This document shows, piece by piece, positions 18,166-27,439 of a stretch of DNA of 64,000 nt. Location of the stretch: assembly GCA_963677165.2 (NCBI GenBank), contig CAXXSX010000001.1, positions 682,001-746,000 of the forward strand, given 5' to 3'. The translations under genes were made by a program, and so were the position numbers. The notes under the pieces were generated by a model. The model was not told the DNA's origin, ran no database searches, and saw nothing but the letters and a program-made list of their open reading frames with translations. This DNA comes from JAFGXT01 sp963677165. GTDB taxonomy: Bacteria; Verrucomicrobiota; Lentisphaeria; Victivallales; SZUA-371. The stretch's first letter is position 1; each line of letters begins with the position of its first letter.

Positions 18166-18816
18166 TTAATCTTTCAGTTTTGTGAATTTCAGTGACTTTA
18201 ACTTTATAAGAGAATACCATTTTGCATTGATGACTCCAAATAAACCGGGACTACCGTGTTCAATGGTAAATTCGCAATCCGGGTCATCAGAAATATCCTT
18301 ATTTAAAAACACTTTCATTTCTCCGGGAAGTCCGGTTATAAGTAAATTTAACTTATATATTTTATCTTTGACAAGGGCGCTTTCCGGGGAGGGTCCTGGT
18401 TTGATCCAGTCTCCTAGCTTTTCGATGCTGCCATCTGTCTTTACCCAATTAACAAGAATACGGCCGGATTTCAGCCACTTTAATTCAATAAATTCATGAT
18501 TTTTAACTTTACCCATGCGAATTTTTTTAAGTTCTGACACTGTTGGATTAAAGCCAATGAAAAAGACAGGAACATGATATTGGAATTTAGGATTTGATTC
18601 ATCAACCGCAAATTCAAACGAATAAATTCCGGCACCATGCGGCTTGCGACTGATAATCCCACCATCGGGATTGATTCGCAATAGTTTACTATCCTTTTCC
18701 ATGTTGCATCTGTGGATAATAAATTGCTTTTGTAGAGTTTTAGTACTTAACGGTTCTGATGCTTTTAGTATAATTACGGTACTTGTAATTAGTAATAAAT
18801 TAAATAATACTTTCAT
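18166..18816 (-). CDS. secreted beta-sandwich protein of unknown function
   Basis: 216 residues with a signal peptide (about 1-20, ending LKASE). The body alternates short beta-like stretches and resembles a concanavalin-like (LamG or DUF1080-like) fold, with NLLITGLPGEMKVFLNK and SPGLFGVINAKWYSLIKLKS as typical late strands; this is a fold impression, not an identification. Its ATG overlaps the stop of the beta-helix gene (ATGA), with GGGAGAG as ribosome binding site, so the two are translationally coupled. A similar small secreted protein (41711-42349) occupies the equivalent place in another module. Confidence 0.6.
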   Translation of the reverse strand: MKVLFNLLLITSTVIILKASEPLSTKTLQKQFIIHRCNMEKDSKLLRINPDGGIISRKPHGAGIYSFEFAVDESNPKFQYHVPVFFIGFNPTVSELKKIRMGKVKNHEFIELKWLKSGRILVNWVKTDGSIEKLGDWIKPGPSPESALVKDKIYKLNLLITGLPGEMKVFLNKDISDDPDCEFTIEHGSPGLFGVINAKWYSLIKLKSLKFTKLKD

Positions 18817-20585
18817 TTTTTCTCTCCCTTTCTTGTCATTATCGCGGCGATGTTTCCATAGATTCCTCCAACACCTCCCGGAGTATATACTTTTACTACC
18901 AGCAGATTAGGATTCTCATTCCCTTCCCATTTGATCTTTGCTTTGGGGAGTCTAAAATAAAATGAATCCTTCCAGCCTTTATGTCTCCCTATCAGGGAAC
19001 CATTGAAAAAGACTTCACATTCCGAATCGACTCCCTCAAAAATCATATAAACGCTGTCCGTTATATGCTGATCATCCATATCAAACGGCATGCTTATAAA
19101 ATACCAGCCGGTGTTATGGTATTTACCAATCTGGGAATCCCAATGCCTGCCGATTTTGATCGGCTGTAAGCCGGAAGGAACTTTTTTCGGCATATACCAG
19201 TGAGATTTTACTCCAATATTTTTTTTGTCTTTTTTAAATTGGACATTCTCTCTTGCAAGTACTCTTACCGCAATTTTCCCTTTGATTCCCTGTTTTGTTA
19301 CAATCTCAGGAAGTTTTTCTATAAAATGTAATTTCCGTTCTCTGGCAAGTTTGTTATCCTGCTTGTTTTTTATTTCTTGAATTGCACTATCAACAGGAAC
19401 TTTATATTTACCGGTTTTTCTCTTATTATTAAACGCTGCAACTTTATCAAATTTCATTCCGGGGCCATTTCGATAGTCGTTAAGATAATTCCCCAAAACA
19501 AGTCCTTTCCCATTGGTAGAGAAGACAGATAAGGACCAATCGGAAGTTTGTGGAACACCAGGTCCAGCAGAATCCCTGTTAACAATATTACCAATTACAA
19601 TAGGAGATGCTCCTCCGGCAATAAAAGTGTTTTTACTGGAAGACCAGCCGCCGATAGCCAGACCGCTTCCAAAGGTTTCACATGCGATTAGTTTTATATT
19701 GTCGGCCGAGTATACATTAATAAGTTTGCTGCTGCAATCAATTGCCTCTGAACCGGAAGTGGATATTACCAGAGAGCCATCTGGCGACTTACAGTTTACT
19801 AATGTAGATCCACCCCCATCGCATCCTTCAATGTCAATGAACCCATATGTTTTCCACATCATATCTTTCCCTGTGCAATTCACAAAAAGGCTTTTCCCTG
19901 CTTTTTTGTGGCATGTGGTATAGTCCCAGCGAAATGCGTCCTGAGACTCACAGTCGATGACCTTGTTTCGATGACCGCGAATATAAAATGAGTCTCCTGA
20001 CCACTTATCCCATTTGCCCTGATAATAATCAGCTTTAAATCGCATGTCAATATAACCACTGTTAGTGGCTTTACATTTTATGACCAGGCTGTCGTCGGAA
20101 GTTGTTGCAAATGCAGTTCCGGGATTATTGGAAATTCTGCATTTGTTAATAATATTCCGGCTTGAAAAGTATATACCTGTATCATGTTTACCAAGATCCT
20201 TAAATGTTGGCCAGTGAGCTTTTTTGTTGCCATCAATAACAAGTCCAGAGATAACAACATCAATTTCTGTACGAATAAGTGCTCCTTTTGAAGGAAGTCT
20301 TCTCAATATGCTATTCTTTGATCCGGAAAGAATATGTCCCGCGGGAATTTTTAATCCGGTTTTTCCATCGGTTTTTATGCCGTAAATAAAGGGGCTGTCC
20401 GGGGTGTTACTACCCGGGAAAAAAACTGCCTGGTTTTCATTAATAGCCTTTTGTATTTGCTTGCGGTAATCAACTGATCCATCCAACTTAGCATTCTTGG
20501 GTAAATACTTTAGAACACTAACTCCATCCTTACCATATGCCGATATGAGACTTAAGAAGGAAAAAATAAACAACAAACTTTTCAT
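18813..20585 (-). CDS. secreted right-handed beta-helix protein with C-terminal sugar-binding-like domain
   Basis: About 590 residues with a signal peptide (MKSLLFIFSFLSLISAYG). Residues about 25-390 form a pectate-lyase-superfamily beta-helix: the N-terminal cap DYRKQIQKAINENQAVFFPG is typical of Pectate_lyase_3, followed by repeated rungs such as VVISGLVIDGNKKAHWP and SGSEAIDCSSKLINVYS. Residues about 480-590 resemble the jelly-roll domain of GH2 enzymes (CEVFFNGSLIGRHKGWKDSF). Pectin lyase or glycosidase activity is possible but catalytic residues were not identified. The start is uncertain: ATG at 20585, or a TTG 6 bp earlier that has AGGA at better spacing. Confidence 0.75.
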   Translation of the reverse strand: MKSLLFIFSFLSLISAYGKDGVSVLKYLPKNAKLDGSVDYRKQIQKAINENQAVFFPGSNTPDSPFIYGIKTDGKTGLKIPAGHILSGSKNSILRRLPSKGALIRTEIDVVISGLVIDGNKKAHWPTFKDLGKHDTGIYFSSRNIINKCRISNNPGTAFATTSDDSLVIKCKATNSGYIDMRFKADYYQGKWDKWSGDSFYIRGHRNKVIDCESQDAFRWDYTTCHKKAGKSLFVNCTGKDMMWKTYGFIDIEGCDGGGSTLVNCKSPDGSLVISTSGSEAIDCSSKLINVYSADNIKLIACETFGSGLAIGGWSSSKNTFIAGGASPIVIGNIVNRDSAGPGVPQTSDWSLSVFSTNGKGLVLGNYLNDYRNGPGMKFDKVAAFNNKRKTGKYKVPVDSAIQEIKNKQDNKLARERKLHFIEKLPEIVTKQGIKGKIAVRVLARENVQFKKDKKNIGVKSHWYMPKKVPSGLQPIKIGRHWDSQIGKYHNTGWYFISMPFDMDDQHITDSVYMIFEGVDSECEVFFNGSLIGRHKGWKDSFYFRLPKAKIKWEGNENPNLLVVKVYTPGGVGGIYGNIAAIMTRKGEKK

Positions 20586-20629
20586 GAACAATATAATTCC
20601 TATATTTGACAAAATTCAAACGATCAAAT

Positions 20630-21388
20630 TTAACGCCATTTCTTTACAATAAGTTTTAATACTCCATAGTTATCAAGTTCCGCATAACTGGTTTTTCGTG
20701 CTTCTACATGACCGTCTCCGTAAAGAGTATTGTAAAACGCATTACCTGCTTTTTGAAGATGAGCCGTTCTGGTAAAGTATGTTCCTTCATGAAGTTTGTC
20801 CCATACCAGTGGAATTTTTGCGGAGGCAAAACGATCAATTTTGCCCCCGGCATGAAATGCCTTGCCTAGGTCTTCCGGGGAGTATGCTGCATTCGCTTCC
20901 GCAGGCAAATCAATACGATATGGATTGATGTAATGATAAGAATGTCTGATATTATCGGTACTTCCTCCCCATGACCAATTTTGTTTATCGCCATATGCAT
21001 AGACTTTATCTGATGGACAATAAAAAGCTTCCGGATTTCTAATATAAGCTGAAGGATCAGGCTGAGATGTATAGCTGCCATTTCCAATATGATAAAGTTT
21101 CCCAAGACCGAGAAAACCATCTTTGCGATTTAAATATTCCGTATAATAAGAAGTTATTCGATCTGTCGGCGAGTACCCGCCAGTGGCATAGAAGTCCATT
21201 AGCATTCCGGAATGATCTCCACAATACATAATTACTCCAGTACCGATTTGCTTCAAGTTACTGGTACATTTTATACTTTTTGCTCGATCTCGTGCTTTAT
21301 TTAATGATGGTAAGAGTAACGAAGCCAAAATTGCAATGATGGCTATCACTACCAGGAGTTCGATGAGCGTAAAAAGTGATTTTTTCAT
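20630..21388 (-). CDS. pseudopilin-like prepilin-type cleavage/methylation protein
   Basis: 252 residues. A very short leader (MKKSL) precedes FTLIELLVVIAIIAILASLL and LPSLNKARDRAKSIKCTSNL. The residue before the cleavage-site Phe is Leu, and Glu+5 is kept. The C-terminus has a clear GDGHVEARK motif, although the spacing from the preceding His is longer than nine. It is the first gene of an operon with the beta-helix protein and the small secreted protein. The upstream region carries copy 2 of the 16-bp element shared with the MGH1-like operon, so both may answer to the AraC protein at 17175. Confidence 0.85.
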   Translation of the reverse strand: MKKSLFTLIELLVVIAIIAILASLLLPSLNKARDRAKSIKCTSNLKQIGTGVIMYCGDHSGMLMDFYATGGYSPTDRITSYYTEYLNRKDGFLGLGKLYHIGNGSYTSQPDPSAYIRNPEAFYCPSDKVYAYGDKQNWSWGGSTDNIRHSYHYINPYRIDLPAEANAAYSPEDLGKAFHAGGKIDRFASAKIPLVWDKLHEGTYFTRTAHLQKAGNAFYNTLYGDGHVEARKTSYAELDNYGVLKLIVKKWR

Positions 21389-21745
21389 ATCATAGTTTCC
21401 CTGTTTTATTTAATTTCCAAAACGATTCTTTTTTAGGATGACATTTCTATTTTACACAATTATACAAATTGTATCAAGTTAATAAGGTAACTTTAACATC
21501 TTAAATGCAATCAAAAATATATGATATTAGCGTTTGTAAGTAAGTAGACAATATTATTAGGTAAGCTCAAAGCGTGATCAGGGAATAATTGTTTTATCAG
21601 CTCGGGTAATTTGGCGCTTATAACTCCTCTTGAACGTGCCCTGGCATTTATTGAAGCGGTATAGGAAAAACGGGACAGTTTTTCCAGCTTCTCCCAAACG
21701 GCCGAATGAAAAGGTATCAAATGTGATAGCTGAGGATAAAAGTGA
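21389..21745. other. intergenic region upstream of the 21388 operon
   Basis: 357 bp. It holds a -10-like TATAAT on the minus strand (21459-21464) inside an inverted repeat ACAATT-N5-AATTGT (21456-21472), and the 16-bp element at 21505-21520. The stretch 21525-21720 has a 69-codon minus-strand frame with a less AT-rich, coding-like look, but no recognisable product; it may be the remains of a gene. Confidence 0.45.
21505..21520. promoter_or_regulatory. candidate AraC-family binding element, copy 2
   Basis: ATGCAATCAAAAATAT, 117 bp upstream of the ATG at 21388 and about 40 bp upstream of a TATAAT that lacks a good -35. This is a position typical for an activator site. See the copy at 16915-16930. 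Confidence 0.4.
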
Positions 21746-22609
21746 TTACGTTAAGATATTTTTACGGTATTCTCTTGGCGTTTGTCCGGTAAACTTACGG
21801 AATGTCCGTGAAAAATAATCGCTGTCAGTGAAACCGGTTTGATCGGAAATTTCTCCAATCGACATTTGTGAGGACTGCAGTGATTTACATGCCTGCATGA
21901 TCCTGATGCGAAGAAGGTAATTGATTGGAGATGTTCCGGTCGCGTCATGAAAGCTGCGCATAAAGGAACTTTTAGACATTCCGCTGTTTTTTACCAACTG
22001 GTCAAGCGTGAAATGTTCCATGTAACGGGAATGCAGACGATCCAGTACCATTGTAATACGAAGCGGAGTGCGGCGGTTCTCTACCTGATAGTTATTATAA
22101 TCTCTTGCCAGGTTAATCAGCAGGCTGATGAAATAACCAAGCAGGCACAAACGGTATCCCGAGGGGAGTTCCGTGCATTCTTTCTGCATGAAATTCAGTA
22201 AGCTGTTTACCCGGTCGAATTGTTCGGGGGCCAGCGAGAAAAAAGGATAGAATCGTTTCTTTCTGCAAAATTCATGGGAAAGGGAAAATAAAGCATTGAA
22301 ACCTGGAAGCTTATAATAATCAAGCAATGGAATTGGTAACTTGTCCGGAGTAAAAAGAACATTCATCAGCTTCAATTCATGTGCGTCTTCATAGGAATGT
22401 TTACCGCCTTGCGGGATCACAAATACATTTCCTTTTTCCAGGTCGTGTTCTCCAAATTCCGTAATATGTTTGCCGTATCCGTCGAGAATGATGACCAGTT
22501 CTGTAAACTCATGCGCGTGCATTTCAGTTGAGTCCTGGTTTATAAAGCGGACATTGAGCGGAAAGTCCAAGTCCGCGCTGAAAATACGATTAAATTCTTT
22601 TTGTTCCAT
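21746..22609 (-). CDS. AraC-family transcriptional regulator
   Basis: 287 residues. The N-terminal cupin sensor shows the usual metal/sugar-pocket pattern (MHAHEFTELVIILDGYGKHI and VFVIPQGGKHSYED). The C-terminal AraC domain spans about 188-285, with LDQLVKNSGMSKSSFMRSFH and IGEISDQTGFTDSDYFSRTF, then RKFTGQTPREYRKN. AAAGGTA lies just upstream of the ATG. It is divergent from the hydrolase gene at 22886, which it most likely controls; the 276-bp spacer also contains a dispersed repeat copy. Confidence 0.88.
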   Translation of the reverse strand: MEQKEFNRIFSADLDFPLNVRFINQDSTEMHAHEFTELVIILDGYGKHITEFGEHDLEKGNVFVIPQGGKHSYEDAHELKLMNVLFTPDKLPIPLLDYYKLPGFNALFSLSHEFCRKKRFYPFFSLAPEQFDRVNSLLNFMQKECTELPSGYRLCLLGYFISLLINLARDYNNYQVENRRTPLRITMVLDRLHSRYMEHFTLDQLVKNSGMSKSSFMRSFHDATGTSPINYLLRIRIMQACKSLQSSQMSIGEISDQTGFTDSDYFSRTFRKFTGQTPREYRKNILT

Positions 22610-22799
22610 TACCTTTGATCCGTTTTGGGAATATTGTCCGGTTTATTGATCATATATTCAAGGAATTAAACTGATATTACTATATATTATATAATGATAA
22701 GCTGAAAATTAAATCATGTTTTGTTGGATTTATCAGAATAAACGATCTTAATGTAAGCATATGAGGTATATGAAATTCGATATATTTAATTTCTGCTTT

Positions 22800-22857
22800 C
22801 GTAAGGAGCGTTAGCGACTGGAGTTTGAAACGCTGCTAACGCGGTCTGTCGTACGGA
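22800..22857 (-). repeat. dispersed hairpin repeat, copy C
   Basis: Read on the minus strand it starts GTCCGTACGAC and contains TTCAAACTCC, matching copies A (27767-27828) and B (32163-32224). It folds by GCGTTAGC (22808-22815) against GCTAACGC (22835-22842). It lies in the spacer upstream of the 22886 gene. This is the most divergent of the three copies. Confidence 0.55.
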
Positions 22858-22885
22858 CAATAAATTACTGTAGAAGGCAAGAATT

Positions 22886-24730
22886 ATGACCCTGTTTCAA
22901 CCGAATAATGAATTTGCGTTAATGCCGTTTTATTTTATCAATGACACGCTTGATGAACGGGAATTGCGTCGTCAAATCGCCGATTTTGCTGCCCATGGAG
23001 TTGGTGGCTTTGTCATTCACCCCAGAATTGGGATGCCGCGCAATCTTGCCTGGATGTCCGATGAACTGCACCACTATTATAAGGTGATGCTTGATGAAGC
23101 GGAAAAATTACAGCTCAAAGTCTTGCTTTATGATGAAGCCATGTATCCGTCCGGTTCATCTTGTGGACAGGTTGTCGAAAAAAATCCAAGTCATCAGTGT
23201 CGTTGCATTGTCAAGCGCGAACTGGAAGACAATGGTAATCCCAAGCTGGGTGAGCATGAAAATCTTATTGCTGTCTGCCATACTTGCAGTCATGGACGTA
23301 TTGCAGTTATCGACCGCCCCGCAGACAGCGTAATTCGTGGTTTACATTACCATGGAGAAGGTCCTGGCGAGGACGAACCACCAGCCGCCGATCTTCTGAA
23401 TACGGAAGCTGTGGATTCTTTTCTCAATCTTGTTTATGATCGATTTTATGATGTTTTGAAGGAATACTTTGGATCAACCATTATGGGCATTTTTACGGAT
23501 GAGCCCGATCTTCTCGGACGCTGCCGCGAAGCGGAAAAAGTATATCCTGGCACAACTGGCATTTTAGATGAAGTCAATCGGATTCTCGGGTATGATTTTA
23601 CTTCTCATCTTGCCGCGCTTTGGTATGATGATGAACTTCAGGCGGAATTCTACCGTCAAAGCTACCTGAAAGCGGTAAACGACATATTTGAACAAACCTG
23701 GTATGCCAGGTTGTACAACTGGTGCGAAACACACAATACCGCGCTGACCGGACATCCTGCCTTGTCGGATGAAATCTCTCCGCTGCGATTTTTTCATATG
23801 CCGGGTCAGGATGCCGTTTGGAGAAAGCTTCTGCCTGATACGCCTTCTGCTATAGAGGGGCCGGATTCCGTTCAGGGAAAATGCAGTTCCTCGGCCATGA
23901 TTCATAATCATAGACGTCGCAATATTAATGAATACTGTGGCGCTTATGGGCATGAGACGACCTATGAAGAAATGGAATGGTTGTCGAACTGGTGCCTGAT
24001 CCGTGGAGTAAACCTCTTAATTCCGCATGCGTTCTACTATTCCACACGTGGTTTACGAAAAGATGAACGTCCGCCCGATGTCGGGCCAAACAGTCCGTGG
24101 TGGGATAAATACAAGGCATATGCCGATTCATGCCGACGTTTGTGCTTTCTGAATACTGACAGCATTCACCAGTGTGAAACGGCGGTACTCTGTCAAGGTT
24201 CCGGGTTATCCTGGAAGGCTGCAAAAGTTTGTTTTGAGCATCAATACGATTTTAATTATCTGGAAGAATGGCATCTGTTTCATAATGCGAAGATTTCTGA
24301 GGATGGTATTTCTATCGAAGGTATGCATTACCGGCTGTTAATTGTTGAACATTCTCTGTCGCCGGAGGTTAAAGCAGTGCTTGAGCCATTAGAAAAAGCC
24401 GGAAGAATTTTTTACTACTCTTCTGAGCATGATTCTGAATTACTGGAGAAATTGCAGTTGAAAACTACAAAGAACGTTCAGTTTGAACCCGCAGTGAAGG
24501 CATTGAGAGTCCGGGAAGTTATTAAGGATAACCGTCATTACCTGATGGTTTTTAACGAAGAAAAAGATGCGGTATCTACAAAACTGACGTTAAAATGTAA
24601 CAGTGGCTTGCGGCATAATCTTGTTGATGGTTCAGATCAGGAGCAGGATTTTCCATGCAGTTTGCAGCTGAAAGGTCACGAGTTTGCGCTTTATTCCTTC
24701 TCAGACGTTGAGAATAATCAACCTGTATAA
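22886..24730 (+). CDS. cytoplasmic glycosyl hydrolase, GH106/GH2-like barrel
   Basis: 614 residues without a signal peptide. The N-terminal barrel follows the pattern of GH106-like alpha-L-rhamnosidases and relatives: ELRRQIADFAAHGVGGFVIH, then LKVLLYDEAMYPSGSSCGQV, and MGIFTDEPDLLGRC with an acidic candidate. A histidine- and tryptophan-rich middle (YEEMEWLSNWCLIRGVNLLI) continues the barrel. The C-terminal 100 residues resemble a beta domain (HYLMVFNEEKDAVSTKLTL). The family call is by pattern only. AGAAGG precedes the start. It is divergent from an AraC regulator and followed by a second AraC/sulfatase pair, suggesting intracellular processing of imported oligosaccharides. Confidence 0.7.
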   Translation: MTLFQPNNEFALMPFYFINDTLDERELRRQIADFAAHGVGGFVIHPRIGMPRNLAWMSDELHHYYKVMLDEAEKLQLKVLLYDEAMYPSGSSCGQVVEKNPSHQCRCIVKRELEDNGNPKLGEHENLIAVCHTCSHGRIAVIDRPADSVIRGLHYHGEGPGEDEPPAADLLNTEAVDSFLNLVYDRFYDVLKEYFGSTIMGIFTDEPDLLGRCREAEKVYPGTTGILDEVNRILGYDFTSHLAALWYDDELQAEFYRQSYLKAVNDIFEQTWYARLYNWCETHNTALTGHPALSDEISPLRFFHMPGQDAVWRKLLPDTPSAIEGPDSVQGKCSSSAMIHNHRRRNINEYCGAYGHETTYEEMEWLSNWCLIRGVNLLIPHAFYYSTRGLRKDERPPDVGPNSPWWDKYKAYADSCRRLCFLNTDSIHQCETAVLCQGSGLSWKAAKVCFEHQYDFNYLEEWHLFHNAKISEDGISIEGMHYRLLIVEHSLSPEVKAVLEPLEKAGRIFYYSSEHDSELLEKLQLKTTKNVQFEPAVKALRVREVIKDNRHYLMVFNEEKDAVSTKLTLKCNSGLRHNLVDGSDQEQDFPCSLQLKGHEFALYSFSDVENNQPV

Positions 24731-24776
24731 GCTGATTTTCAAACCGGAGGCATTCGTGTTTGTTATTGCTGTAACT

Positions 24777-25574
24777 TCAGGGCGTTTTTGCGTTTTTGCG
24801 GAAGCGGGCAGGGGATTGTTTTAAATATCGTTTGAAGATTTTGCTGAAATAATGGCGGTCGCAGAAACCACAGGTTTCCGCTATTTCGTCGATCGTCAGG
24901 GCATTATTTAACAGGAGTTCAGTTGAGAGTTTTATTCGCTGTCGCTGGAGGTACTGTTGCGGTGCTTCTCCGGTATATTCACGGAAACGTCGAATAAAGG
25001 CATTTTCACTGTAAGAAAATCTGGCCGCAAGATCAAGATTTGGCCATTTTGCGGCAGGAGACTTTTCCAGTAACCTGCAAGCTTTCTCCATTCGTGGGTC
25101 TTCTTCGCATTTTTTCCAAAGGAATTCGGGAAGTTGATCAAATATAGCGTAAATCAGCTGTGCGGTTTTGAAGTTTTGTCTTGAGTTATTGCAAAGGCTC
25201 TTCAGGAGCTGAGATGTCAGCTTGTCTATCGGAATAGCATAAATCTGAGAGTTCTCCGTATTCAATCTGAGAGGAACTTCTGCATGGATATAGAGTGAAT
25301 GACACGGTTCAAATAAAACCTGATCAACCCGAACTTCCGGAGGTATTGCCAGAAGAATGCTTTTATTCAGTTCAATCCGGCTGGATTTATCACTGACAAC
25401 AGCTCCGTGATCAGGGTTCCAGTAAAAACGCCAGTGAGGTTGTACCGGATTGGCTCCGCTCCAGCTTTTGATCCACGTGTAGTTGCAGCGTAGAATCCTG
25501 ATTGACGGAAGCATGAATTTATTGTCATGAATGATTGAATCGTTACCATTATTAGTTGTTTTATCAATATACAT
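24777..25574 (-). CDS. AraC-family transcriptional regulator
   Basis: About 265 residues from the chosen start. The C-terminal AraC domain (about 165-262) reads LDLAARFSYSENAFIRRFRE, YTGEAPQQYLQRQRIKLS, then IDEIAETCGFCDRHYFSKIF with KRYLKQSPARFRK. The N-terminal sensor is unusual, with WIKSWSGANPVQPHWRFYWN and HSLYIHAEVPLRL. The frame is open to 25631, but that ATG is only 11 bp from the sulfatase start. I prefer the ATG at 25574, with a TATAAT on the minus strand at 25593-25598; an ATG at 25514 is also possible. It is divergent from the sulfatase and probably its regulator. Confidence 0.82.
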   Translation of the reverse strand: MYIDKTTNNGNDSIIHDNKFMLPSIRILRCNYTWIKSWSGANPVQPHWRFYWNPDHGAVVSDKSSRIELNKSILLAIPPEVRVDQVLFEPCHSLYIHAEVPLRLNTENSQIYAIPIDKLTSQLLKSLCNNSRQNFKTAQLIYAIFDQLPEFLWKKCEEDPRMEKACRLLEKSPAAKWPNLDLAARFSYSENAFIRRFREYTGEAPQQYLQRQRIKLSTELLLNNALTIDEIAETCGFCDRHYFSKIFKRYLKQSPARFRKNAKTP

Positions 25575-25642
25575 GGGTCTTAATATAGTTATATTATACA
25601 TATATTTAACGCGACAAGAGAATAATTTCAAGGAGCTTTTGT

Positions 25643-27439
25643 ATGAACAGGCCTAATATTGTATTTGTTTTAACTGATGATCAGGGGTATCCAACTCTCG
25701 GCTGTAACGGACATCCATATATTAAGACTCCTGCAATTGATAAGTTTCATAGTGAGTCGGTCTCGTTCGGTGATTTTCACAGCGGCACGACCTGTGCTCC
25801 GACACGCGCAGGGCTTTTGACTGGACATTACTGTAATTCCACCGGGGTATGGCATACCATCGGGGGACGTTCGCTGTTACGCGAAGACGAGTGTTCGCTG
25901 GCTTCCGTACTCAAAGATAATGGCTATCAGACCGGTTTGTTTGGCAAATGGCACCTGGGGGATGCAAAGCCATATCGACCGCAGGATAGAGGATTTGAAC
26001 AGGTAGTGTGTCATGGCGGCGGCGGGATCAGTCAGCAGCCGGACTACTGGGGCAACGATTATTTTGACGATACTTACAGTGTTAACGGAGAGCCGGTTAA
26101 ATTCGAGGGATATTGTACTGATGTATTCTTTGGAGAAGCCATGAAATTTATTGAACAGAACCGTGATAAGCCGTTTTTCTGTTTTATTTCCACCAATGCG
26201 CCTCATTCTCCATTTAATGTGGAAAGCAAGTATCGCGATCTATATAAGGAGCATGCCGAGTCGGAGGACTACGCACGTTTTCTGGGGATGATCACCAACA
26301 TTGATGATAATTTCGGCAGGCTTCGTGAAAAGCTCTGTGAGTTGTCGCTTGAGGACAATACGGTTTTGATCTTTATGAGCGACAATGGACAGTGCGGTTG
26401 TGCCATTGCCGGAGAAACAGGTTACTACAATGCTGGAATGCGCGGAACAAAAGGTTCCGAGTACGACGGTGGACACCGGATACCGTTTATCATGCGCTGG
26501 CCCGGCGGCGGAATTGGCAAAGGAAAAAAGATAGAGCAGCTTGCGTCGTATGTCGATTTTATGCCGACCATGCTGGATATTTGCGGGATTGGGTTTTCCC
26601 CGGAAAATGCGGATTTTGATGGCGATTCCCTGTTGCCGTTGATAACAGAAGACTTCATTAACGCGGATTTCTGGCAGAATCGTATTGTTGTTACCGATAC
26701 TCAGAGGATTGCTTATCCGCTAAAATGGCAGCGTAGTTGTGTCATGAAAAATAAATGGCGACTGGTGAATTACGATGAATTGTATGATTTGAGTTCTGAT
26801 CCGCTTCAACAAAATAATATCGCGGAAGATTACCCCGCTATTGTTGAAGAGTTACGGGCGAAATATGAAGTCTGGTGGGAAAAATGTTCTCGTCAGGCAG
26901 AACTGGAGAATCCATTTAAAGTGGGAGTAAAAGCAGGGGAAGTGTCGCGTCTTGATTGCATGGATCTTCGAAACGAAACCGGTTATACCGTGTGGAATCA
27001 GAAGCAGGTACGAAATGCAGAAAGTTGTGTCGGGTTCTGGGAAATCAATATTGAACAGGATGGATTGTATCAATTCGAACTCAGACGCTGGCCACAGGAG
27101 ACCGAACATGGCATTACCCAGGCAATAAAGCCGGAAGACGACGTTGAGTTTGCAGCGGAATACATCAACGAATGTGAGCATGGCTATTACAGTGGTAGTA
27201 AAGCGATGAATGTGGAATGGGCTCAACTGAAGATCAGCGAACATTCTGAGCTTTGTCAGCCGGTTCATGACGATCAGAGTGCGGCGGTTTTCCAGATAAA
27301 ACTTTTAAAAGGGAATTATCGTCTTCGGGCAAATTTCTATAATCGTAATTTATCGGAATTCAGCGCTGTATATTATCTGTATATTAAGTTGTTGCATAAG
27401 ATGAATTCTGATAATCAAAAAATACTGTCAGGGCAATAA
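25643..27439 (+). CDS. S1-family sulfatase without signal peptide
   Basis: A 598-residue formylglycine sulfatase. The CXPXR motif is intact (TTCAPTRAGLLTG, C51 to be oxidised to formylglycine). Metal ligands D12/D13 (LTDDQG) and IFMSDNGQ, and active-site K102/H104 (GKWHLGD), are visible. Residues after about 430 form an extra C-terminal beta-rich domain (CVGFWEINIEQDGLYQFELR) seen in PVC-type sulfatases. Unlike most polysaccharide sulfatases there is no signal peptide, so the enzyme should act in the cytoplasm on imported sulfated sugars. AAGGAG precedes the ATG. No formylglycine-generating enzyme gene is in the window. The 3' end overlaps a small minus-strand gene by 56 bp. Confidence 0.93.
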   Translation: MNRPNIVFVLTDDQGYPTLGCNGHPYIKTPAIDKFHSESVSFGDFHSGTTCAPTRAGLLTGHYCNSTGVWHTIGGRSLLREDECSLASVLKDNGYQTGLFGKWHLGDAKPYRPQDRGFEQVVCHGGGGISQQPDYWGNDYFDDTYSVNGEPVKFEGYCTDVFFGEAMKFIEQNRDKPFFCFISTNAPHSPFNVESKYRDLYKEHAESEDYARFLGMITNIDDNFGRLREKLCELSLEDNTVLIFMSDNGQCGCAIAGETGYYNAGMRGTKGSEYDGGHRIPFIMRWPGGGIGKGKKIEQLASYVDFMPTMLDICGIGFSPENADFDGDSLLPLITEDFINADFWQNRIVVTDTQRIAYPLKWQRSCVMKNKWRLVNYDELYDLSSDPLQQNNIAEDYPAIVEELRAKYEVWWEKCSRQAELENPFKVGVKAGEVSRLDCMDLRNETGYTVWNQKQVRNAESCVGFWEINIEQDGLYQFELRRWPQETEHGITQAIKPEDDVEFAAEYINECEHGYYSGSKAMNVEWAQLKISEHSELCQPVHDDQSAAVFQIKLLKGNYRLRANFYNRNLSEFSAVYYLYIKLLHKMNSDNQKILSGQ

